Source: Gemmatimonadota bacterium | GTDB taxonomy: Bacteria; JAAXHH01 | DNA length: 5,753 nt | Direction of reading: 5' to 3' | Assembly: GCA_026713285.1 (NCBI GenBank) | Contig: JAPOOT010000331.1 | Coordinates: 1-5,753 of the forward strand | Notes under the pieces: model-generated | Databases searched by the model: none | Told to the model about the DNA's origin: nothing | The model's input: only the letters and a program-made list of their open reading frames with translations | Translations under genes and position numbers: made by a program | Part shown: piece by piece, positions 1-4,561 of the stretch | Position numbering within the stretch: the first letter of the stretch is position 1 | How the letters are laid out: every line of letters starts with the position of its first letter

Positions 1-31
1 CACCGCCCGGCTCGCCCACCGCCCGGCTCGC
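1..31. repeat. Two-copy tandem repeat, 16-bp period, at the window edge
   Basis: The 15-mer CACCGCCCGGCTCGC occurs at 1-15 and again at 17-31 without mismatch, giving a 16-bp period. It lies just beyond the stop codon (40-42) of the leftward aldolase gene. The array may continue outside the window, so the copy number is unknown. It could be a small variable tandem repeat or slippage in GC-rich DNA. No function is evident. Confidence 0.6.
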
Positions 32-39
32 TCTGCCCG

Positions 40-795
40 CTACCTTCCGACTTCGGCGAGGGCCGCCTGGGCCGCCTGGGCCAGGAAGCCCATGTCGCTC
101 CCGAGGGTGATCCACTGGAAGCCTTCCGCGATGCGCTTCCTGTTGATGTCCATCGTGGTGGAAGCGTAACCGCCGGGCACGCCGAGTTCCTTTGCCCGGT
201 CCATGATCCCCTTGACCACCTTTTCCATGTTGGGGTGCGTCGGCTCACCCACGTAGCCGTGTGACGCCGCGAGATCGTTCGGTCCAACCAGGAACGCGTC
301 GACGCCAGGGGTGGTAAGTATCTCATCCAGGTTCTCGACGGCCTCGACGGTTTCAATCTGGACCATGATGAACGTTTCCTCGTTGGCGGTACGGAGGTAT
401 TCCGCCAGGTCCTGACCCGAGATGTTGAGGAAACGGGCGCCCATGCCGCGGATGCCCATGGGCGGATACTTGGCCGCGCGGACCGCGTATTCCGCCTGCT
501 CCCGGTTGTTGACCCAGGGGATGATCAAGCCCTCCGCACCGATGTCCAGCGCCTTCTTGATGTGCACCATGTCGTTCCAGGGCACGCGGACGAGGGGCGT
601 GACGTCCCGGCCCCGGGTCGTCTGGATCATGGGATGGAGCATTTCCGTGTTCGTGGGACCGTGTTCGGCGTCGAACCAGATCCAGTCGAAGGGAAGATTC
701 GCAACCAGTTCCACGATGTCGGTACAGGGTGTTCCGACGGATACGCCATAGGTCACTTCGCCGTTGCGCAGCTTTTCCTTAAGCCGGTTCTTCAT
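40..795 (-). CDS. HpcH/HpaI-family class II pyruvate aldolase
   Basis: This 251-residue protein has the usual length and complete motif set of the HpcH/HpaI aldolase family. These are cytosolic metal-dependent enzymes that reversibly cleave 2-keto-3-deoxy sugar acids or 4-hydroxy-2-oxo acids to pyruvate (or a related oxoacid) and an aldehyde. Visible in order are FDAEHGP (residues 41-47, catalytic His45), PLVRVPW with Arg70 (67-73, carboxylate binding), the strand with GAEGLIIPWV (86-95), QIET with metal ligand Glu149, and GPNDLAAS with metal ligand Asp174. The ATG start is supported by AGGAG at 801-805 on the minus strand, five bases upstream; the stop is TAG at 40-42. It is divergent from the hydrolase/dioxygenase pair. 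The family includes 4-hydroxy-2-oxoheptanedioate, 2-keto-3-deoxy-L-rhamnonate and 2-dehydro-3-deoxyglucarate aldolases; I cannot choose among them from sequence. Family assignment is secure, the substrate open. Confidence 0.94.
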   Translation of the reverse strand: MKNRLKEKLRNGEVTYGVSVGTPCTDIVELVANLPFDWIWFDAEHGPTNTEMLHPMIQTTRGRDVTPLVRVPWNDMVHIKKALDIGAEGLIIPWVNNREQAEYAVRAAKYPPMGIRGMGARFLNISGQDLAEYLRTANEETFIMVQIETVEAVENLDEILTTPGVDAFLVGPNDLAASHGYVGEPTHPNMEKVVKGIMDRAKELGVPGGYASTTMDINRKRIAEGFQWITLGSDMGFLAQAAQAALAEVGR

Positions 796-856
796 GCGGT
801 CTCCTGGATAGGGGGTCGGTCGCGGCAGATAGCGGTTACTGCAGCGGATTTCGCGA

Positions 857-885
857 TTGATTCACATACAGGCCGTAAGTATATT
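857..885 (+). promoter_or_regulatory. Candidate sigma70-type promoter for the hydrolase-dioxygenase operon
   Basis: TTGATT (857-862) and TATATT (880-885) are separated by exactly 17 bp. They match the sigma70 consensus hexamers at 4/6 and 5/6. Transcription would start near 892 and give a leader of about 90 bases before the ATG at 984. The -10 overlaps that of the candidate opposite promoter. This is a consensus match only. Confidence 0.45.
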
Positions 886-906
886 GCAAGCCGATTTGGA
901 TGGAAA
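878..906 (-). promoter_or_regulatory. Candidate promoter for the HpcH/HpaI aldolase gene
   Basis: Read on the minus strand, TTTCCA (906-901) and TATACT (883-878) are 17 bp apart, matching the consensus hexamers at 4/6 and 5/6. Transcription would start near 871 and run leftwards into the aldolase ATG at 795 after a leader of about 75 bases. The -10 shares bases 880-883 with the rightward candidate, so both could not be occupied together. Inferred from consensus only. Confidence 0.35.
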
Positions 907-983
907 CCTCAAAATGGAAAGGGACGTCTATCACCGGCGGTTTCAGCACGGCTTGTTACCGTCTGTCAGAGGAGTGCCGGCTC

Positions 984-1838
984 ATGGTAAAAAACACGCT
1001 CATTCCTTCGCTGAAGGCCATCATCCTGGCGGTGTCGGCGATCACCTTCGCCGCCACCGCGCTGTCAGTCCATGCGCAGCAGATACCCTACGCGCCGACG
1101 TCCGAAGGCCAGATACCGGAAGCCATACTCGGCAAGGCCGGCGCGCCCCGCGGCAGCGGCCTTGCCTATTTCGATGAAGATCCGGCTACAATGGGTTACC
1201 TCGCCGAACCGGATGGACCGGGTCCACGGGGCGCCGTCATTTTGATCCATGAGTGGAACGGATTGGTGGACCGCGTGAGACAGGTGGCCGACGCCCTGGC
1301 GGCGGAGGGCTACGTCGCCCTGGCGGCGGATCTGTATTCCGGGCGCACGGGGAGCAACCGCGACGAGAACATGGCGCTCGTTCGCGAAACGCTGGGAGAT
1401 ATGGACAAAATCATCCGTAACCTGGACGCGGCGGCGGCCTATCTGAGAGGAAGGACGGATGTAAACGGCAAAATCGGAGCCATGGGCTGGTGCTACGGCG
1501 GAGGGGTCGCCCTGAGCTATGCCCTGGGCGGCGAGAACCACGATGCCACCGCCATCTTCTACGGACGACTGCTCGACGACCCCGAAAGACTCAGTGCCAT
1601 ACATCATGAAGTCTATGGCACCTTCGCCGGACTCGACCTTGGTCCTTCGCCCGAACAGGTGGAACGGTTCGTCGCCGCGCTTCGCGAAGCCGGCGTGGAG
1701 AACGACGTGCACATCTACGACGACGTCAACCACGGGTTCTGGCTGTACGTGGACCGCGACCCGAAGAACGAGGAACCGGCGCTGGACGCTTGGGAGCGGC
1801 TGAAGGAATACCTCAAAAGGACCATAGGAAGCGATTGA
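984..1838 (+). CDS. Exported dienelactone hydrolase-family alpha/beta hydrolase
   Basis: The family hydrolyses ester, lactone or related bonds with a Cys-Asp-His triad. I chose the ATG at 984 (284 residues) over an in-frame ATG at 900 for two reasons: AGAGGAG (968-974) lies nine bases upstream, and it places a classic Sec signal peptide at the N-terminus (Lys3, hydrophobic stretch from about residue 11, likely cleavage after Ala31 in VHA-QQ). The 28 extra residues of the longer version are polar and would bury the signal. The mature domain shows ILIHEWNGL with Glu90 (the DLH active-site Glu region), nucleophile Cys170 in GWCYGG, Asp218 in AGLDLGPSP and His250 in VNHGFW, so the triad is complete. 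The product probably acts in the periplasm or outside the cell. Its stop overlaps the next start by one base (TGATG), so it is coupled to a cytosolic dioxygenase. The substrate is unknown; true dienelactone hydrolases are cytosolic, so an aromatic-degradation role should not be assumed. Confidence 0.92.
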   Translation: MVKNTLIPSLKAIILAVSAITFAATALSVHAQQIPYAPTSEGQIPEAILGKAGAPRGSGLAYFDEDPATMGYLAEPDGPGPRGAVILIHEWNGLVDRVRQVADALAAEGYVALAADLYSGRTGSNRDENMALVRETLGDMDKIIRNLDAAAAYLRGRTDVNGKIGAMGWCYGGGVALSYALGGENHDATAIFYGRLLDDPERLSAIHHEVYGTFAGLDLGPSPEQVERFVAALREAGVENDVHIYDDVNHGFWLYVDRDPKNEEPALDAWERLKEYLKRTIGSD

Positions 1839-2584
1839 TGGATGCTTTCGACCAGGCCTTGGCCGAAATCGAGACCTTCGGGTTTACGCTGTTGACCGAC
1901 GTATTGACGGCGAATCAGGCAGGAGCATTGCGCGAAGCGTTGATCCGCGTCGCGGAAGAAAGGGGCGAGGCAGGTTACGAGAACCGAGGGGGCACGTCGC
2001 TGCTGGTTCGGAACCTGCCCACCCTGGATCCCGTGTTCCTTCAGATCGTCGACCACCCGGTCGTCCTGCCCATCCTGGAGCGGGTGCTCGACAAGTCCCT
2101 GGTGCTGGGCAGCCTGAGTTCCCGGATCGTTCGGCCCGGAGACGGTTACCAGGACCTCCACAGCGACATTCCACGGCACATGTTGAACCCCGTCTCCCCG
2201 GTCATGCTGAACACCGTCTGGATGCTGGATGATTTCAACGCCGAGATCGGCGGCACGCGCATCGTTCCGGGTTCGCACAAGAGCGGATGGGCGGGACCGC
2301 CTGAAGGCATGGTGGTGCCGCACGTGTACCAGCCCGAGGCCCCCGCGGGCAGCGTGCTGATTTTCAACGGCCAGTGCTGGCACGGCGGCGGCGCCAATAC
2401 TTCCGACCGCAGTCGCCACGCTCTATTCGGACACTACCGCAAGTCCATGCTCCTCTTCCAGCTCGATCCGCACGACGGTTTTCGGGACCAGTGGTTCGAA
2501 GGACTGTCTTCCCGCCAGAAACAGCTCATGCGCATGCAGAAGGGGGTTGGCGCGCGTCACGCGGCGGATGATCACCTGCTGTAG
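1838..2584 (+). CDS. Phytanoyl-CoA dioxygenase (PhyH)-family Fe(II)/2-oxoglutarate oxygenase
   Basis: This 248-residue cytosolic protein belongs to the PhyH family of non-haem iron oxygenases, which couple oxidative decarboxylation of 2-oxoglutarate to hydroxylation of a substrate. The 2-His-1-carboxylate triad is visible: HSD (His108, Asp110) and the distal His182 in CWHGGG. Arg193 (or Arg191), eleven or nine residues later, is placed to bind 2-oxoglutarate. The TVWMLDD strand (127-133) and GGTRIVPGSH (138-147) are typical of the fold. An in-frame upstream start at 1790 would lie inside the hydrolase gene. I prefer ATG 1838, which overlaps the hydrolase stop by one base and has AGGAAG (1826-1831) six bases upstream, implying translational coupling. 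Bacterial PhyH proteins act on many small molecules, so the name does not imply phytanoyl-CoA as substrate. Family certain, reaction unknown. Confidence 0.93.
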   Translation: MDAFDQALAEIETFGFTLLTDVLTANQAGALREALIRVAEERGEAGYENRGGTSLLVRNLPTLDPVFLQIVDHPVVLPILERVLDKSLVLGSLSSRIVRPGDGYQDLHSDIPRHMLNPVSPVMLNTVWMLDDFNAEIGGTRIVPGSHKSGWAGPPEGMVVPHVYQPEAPAGSVLIFNGQCWHGGGANTSDRSRHALFGHYRKSMLLFQLDPHDGFRDQWFEGLSSRQKQLMRMQKGVGARHAADDHLL

Positions 2585-2673
2585 CCGATCAGTGATCCAA
2601 CTGGTTTGGCCCCAGGCTTCCCCGTCGTTTAAAACCGATCAGGTTGTAGATACCTCGTATATACGGAGTAGTC

Positions 2674-3096
2674 ATGGCGAATTCATCACCATCAGATCAA
2701 CTGGAAGAGGGGACGCAAGAGGTCCTGGATTTCTCGAAGCTTCGGCGGATCGCCGGTATTGCAGAAGATGTCCTGCCTGCCGTCGTCCAGGATTCCGAAA
2801 CACGGGAAGTGCTGATCGTGGCCTATGTCAATCGCCTGGCCCTGGACGAATCCCTGAAGACCGGTATCGCCACGTTCTGGAGCACTTCGCGGAATGAGCT
2901 GTGGGTGAAAGGCGCCACGTCGGGAAACGCCCTGCGGATCGACGAAGTCCGGGTCAACTGCGAGCAGAACTCCGTGGTCTTCCTGGTAACGCCCCAGGGT
3001 TCCGGGGCATGTCACACGAAGGACAGCGAGGGTCGATACCGTACCGGCTGCTATTATCGCCGACTCAAGTCATCCGGGGAACTTGAGTTCGTTTGA
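2674..3096 (+). CDS. hisI: Phosphoribosyl-AMP cyclohydrolase (HisI)-family protein with altered metal motif
   Basis: HisI opens the purine ring of phosphoribosyl-AMP in the third step of histidine synthesis, in the cytosol. This 140-residue protein has the single-domain HisI length and signatures: LPAVVQD (34-40), VLIVAYVN (46-53), WSTSRNELW (69-77), KGATSGN (79-85), GACHT (111-115) and GCYYRR (125-130). Cys96, Cys113 and Cys126 occupy the three positions that bind zinc in the family. The usual DCDxD motif, whose aspartates bind magnesium, reads NCEQN (95-99), so the acidic side chains are largely gone. About ten residues also separate GACHT from GCYY, more than in the common CHTGxxxCF form. 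The ATG follows CGGAG by five bases. There is no HisE domain and no other his gene nearby. It may be a divergent functional HisI subfamily or a paralogue with another activity. Fold confident, activity less so. Confidence 0.82.
   Translation: MANSSPSDQLEEGTQEVLDFSKLRRIAGIAEDVLPAVVQDSETREVLIVAYVNRLALDESLKTGIATFWSTSRNELWVKGATSGNALRIDEVRVNCEQNSVVFLVTPQGSGACHTKDSEGRYRTGCYYRRLKSSGELEFV
3062..3089 (+). terminator. Inverted repeat at the hisI 3' end, possible weak terminator
   Basis: ACTCAAGT (3063-3070) and ACTTGAGT (3081-3088) are perfect inverted copies with a 10-base loop, extendable by one G-U pair. The stem ends a few bases before the hisI stop codon and is followed only by TTCGTTT, not a true U tract. 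A weak intrinsic terminator or an mRNA 3'-end hairpin is possible, and so is chance. Confidence 0.3.
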
Positions 3097-3110
3097 CGGG
3101 ACTGGATTCA

Positions 3111-3139
3111 TTGCACGTCGGTCGGGTCTTATGTATATT
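3111..3139 (+). promoter_or_regulatory. Candidate promoter for the NYN-domain gene
   Basis: TTGCAC (3111-3116) and TATATT (3134-3139) are 17 bp apart. The -35 is weak (3/6) and the -10 good (5/6, identical to the -10 proposed at 880-885). A start near 3146 would give a leader of roughly 155 bases before the GTG at 3302. The 193 bp between hisI and the NYN gene otherwise holds nothing I recognise. Confidence 0.35.
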
Positions 3140-3301
3140 AGGAGAGGGGTTTGCGCGGTCACCCAGCCCGTTCGGCCACACGGTTCACGCGTTCGTCCGG
3201 ATTGCTCGCCGGGCGCGTCGGAAATGGGATGTGCCGGTGAGGATTAGTTGTCATTGCGGTGAGCTGGTATTCAATGTGAGCGTTCGATTGTGGAGAAACA
3301 A

Positions 3302-3919
3302 GTGGACAGAGTCTTCATCTACTGGGACAATTCCAACATTTTCATCAGTGCGCAGCAGGTCGCCATCGACCAGGAAGGCGAAAGTTCGCGTTATCGTGTG
3401 CGCATACACTTTCGAAACCTGTTGGAACTGGCACACGGCGGACGAGAAATCGAGCGAGCCATCGCCGTGGGATCCATTCCGCCCGAGCTACGACACGTGT
3501 GGAACAGGCTGGAGAACGAAGGCGTTACCGTCAAATTGCTGGAGCGCGGGGCCGTACACGGGCGAGAGCAGGGAGTTGATCAGGTTCTGCAGACCGAAAT
3601 GCTACGTGATGGGTACGATAACAACGGAGATCCGGGGATCGCGGTAATGCTTACGGGCGACGGAGCGGGTTTCGCCGATGGCGTGGGATTTCACGCCGAT
3701 TTGGAGCGTATGCGACGGCGCGGCTGGCGCATCGAAGTGCTGTCGTGGCGGCACAGTTGTAACCGTGGAATGCGCGAATGGGCCGAGGAGCACGGAAAGT
3801 TCATCGCATTGGACGATTTCTACGACAGTGTGACGTTTCTGGAACGACCCGCTCCCGGCGAACCGGTCGAGGCGCCGCGATACGCGGGGCCCGTCGACCT
3901 CGACCGGCGTTGTTTGTAG
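3302..3919 (+). CDS. NYN domain (PIN-like) putative ribonuclease
   Basis: NYN domains share the PIN/FLAP nuclease fold and are generally metal-dependent ribonucleases that process or degrade RNA. The protein opens with FIYWDNSNIF, containing the DNxN signature (Asp9, Asn10, Asn12). GVDQVL follows with Asp93, then LTGDGAGF with Asp120, and the fold closes with GWRIEVLSW, near residues 141-149. At least three acidic active-site positions therefore remain. TGDGAGF replaces the more common GDSDF-type motif, as in a subgroup I recognise only loosely. I chose GTG 3302 (205 residues) because TGGAG (3291-3295) lies six bases upstream. An in-frame GTG at 3290 would add four residues but lacks a good ribosome site. 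The C-terminal VDLDRR looks like a natural end. The MNT/HEPN remnants begin about 50 bp downstream. The RNA target is unknown. Confidence 0.83.
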   Translation: MDRVFIYWDNSNIFISAQQVAIDQEGESSRYRVRIHFRNLLELAHGGREIERAIAVGSIPPELRHVWNRLENEGVTVKLLERGAVHGREQGVDQVLQTEMLRDGYDNNGDPGIAVMLTGDGAGFADGVGFHADLERMRRRGWRIEVLSWRHSCNRGMREWAEEHGKFIALDDFYDSVTFLERPAPGEPVEAPRYAGPVDLDRRCL

Positions 3920-3968
3920 TCGATCCGAAAGCTCTCTTGATCTGGACAGTGCAGGCGGAACCGGGTAG

Positions 3969-4280
3969 ATCACGCTATTCATACCGTCCGTCTACATCGA
4001 CGAAGCGCATGAAGACCGAAGCGTCTTCGGCCTGCGGGCGGAACTCTCGACCGTACTCATGGAAGGTCTCCGGGACAACGGCGTCGATCTCCTGATCCTC
4101 AACCATGCGCCGCCGGTTCTGTACTATCACGTCCTCCGCGACGGTGTACGCGTACTATCACGAGATCTGGCCATGACGACGACGCGGGAGGGACGGGCGG
4201 TTTCCCGATACTGCGACTTTGTTCCCCAGCTTGCGAAAATGGAAGCGGCGCGGTCTTTTGCCAACCGGAGCGGATCGTGA
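3969..4280 (+). pseudogene. 5'-truncated MNT-type nucleotidyltransferase (MntA-like antitoxin) pseudogene
   Basis: Reading one frame from just after the stop at 3966-3968 gives about 103 residues that match the C-terminal half of minimal nucleotidyltransferases of HEPN/MNT toxin-antitoxin modules. Hallmarks are NGVDLLILNHAPPVL (around 4080-4124), YHVLRDGVRVLSRD (around 4128-4169) and SRYCDFVPQL near 4202-4231. The catalytic N-terminal part (GS motif followed by DxD) should occupy the preceding 100 or so bases. That frame is closed at 3966, and no other frame contains a clear GSxxxG...DxD; frame 1 over 3940-3972 holds only a vague echo (VQAEPGRS). The only in-frame ATG (4059) would yield a 73-residue fragment without an active site. 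In intact modules MntA transfers AMP groups to the HEPN toxin and silences it. The 3' end overlaps the HEPN remnant by GTGA, as in a functional operon. The fragment is recognised by eye, not by search. Confidence 0.68.
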
Positions 4281-4403
4281 CAGGAGGACGCCCCGATCTG
4301 GTCGTCGTGCGTTGACACCTTGCCGAATTGAGGTGCGCGTCTGAGCGAATTCGAGACTTTCGCGCGTCACGTCGAAGTTTGGCTCGAAGGCAGGATCGGA
4401 TGA
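4277..4403 (+). pseudogene. HEPN-domain (HepT/DUF86-like) toxin remnant, internally deleted
   Basis: A GTG at 4277 overlaps the MNT stop (GTGA), the arrangement expected for the toxin partner. It reads VTGGRPDLVVVR, then a stop (TGA 4313-4315), then HLAELR in the same frame, resembling the first helix of HEPN/DUF86 proteins. In another frame, 4341-4403 reads LSEFETFARHVEVWLEGR and two more residues to a TGA, which resembles the last helix of the same family. The roughly 90 residues expected between them, including the RX4-6H ribonuclease motif, are absent, so the ends appear joined by a deletion near 4335-4341. Both segments are short and each match alone would be weak. Their order, spacing and position behind an MNT fragment make the assignment reasonable. 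No functional product is expected. Confidence 0.55.
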
Positions 4404-4411
4404 AGTATCGG

Positions 4412-4444
4412 AACCGGTTTCGCGCCGCTTCGTAACCGGTTACG
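4412..4444. promoter_or_regulatory. Paired AACCGGTT palindromes, candidate operator
   Basis: The palindromic octamer AACCGGTT occurs at 4412-4419 and 4434-4441, with centres 22 bp apart (about two helical turns). The second copy extends to a 14-bp perfect palindrome, CGTAACCGGTTACG (4431-4444). Palindromes with a central CpG flanked by AAC/GTT are typical of LacI-family operators, but no regulator gene lies in the window. The rest of the 158 bp between the HEPN scar and the ATPase stop (4404-4561) shows no gene, terminator or other element that I can support. Confidence 0.35.
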
Positions 4445-4561
4445 CATGGTCGATGAGAACACGCGTCCTTATGCGGGCTGAGGGACATCCCTATTCGGCT
4501 GCACGAACGGTCGTCCGTAGTCGGCGGTAAGGCCAGAAGTCGGCATGGACCGCTGGCGCAG

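Noticed and set aside
900..983. N-terminal extension of the hydrolase from an upstream in-frame ATG
   Set aside because: It has no ribosome binding site, lies within a few bases of the proposed transcription start, and would bury the signal peptide behind 28 polar residues.
1065..1733. 222-codon open frame antisense to the hydrolase gene
   Set aside because: It is a shadow of the GC-rich hydrolase frame. It shows no recognisable domain, and the opposite strand has complete catalytic motifs.
1715..2419. 234-codon open frame antisense to the PhyH gene
   Set aside because: Low-complexity translation without family motifs; the sense strand encodes a complete 2-oxoglutarate oxygenase.
2570..2597. 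GATCAC...GTGATC inverted repeat around the PhyH stop as a terminator
   Set aside because: Only six base pairs with a 16-base loop and no T run afterwards.
2585..2673. Promoter for hisI in the 89-bp gap (TATATA at 2658-2663, TAGATA at 2647-2652)
   Set aside because: Neither -10-like hexamer has an acceptable -35 at 16-18 bp, and the first abuts the ribosome binding site.
3151..3240. 29-codon mini-ORF (TTG start) behind an AGGAGAGGGG sequence in the NYN leader
   Set aside because: The ribosome-site-like purine run is only a base or two from the TTG and the peptide has no features; a leader peptide is possible but unsupported.
3093..3647. 184-codon frame from a TTG overlapping the hisI end and the NYN gene
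   Set aside because: Its translation has no recognisable domain and its 3' half is out of frame with the well-supported NYN domain.
4099..4488. 129-codon antisense frame across the MNT/HEPN remnants
   Set aside because: The translation is arginine/serine-rich with no motif, whereas the + strand shows family-specific MNT residues.
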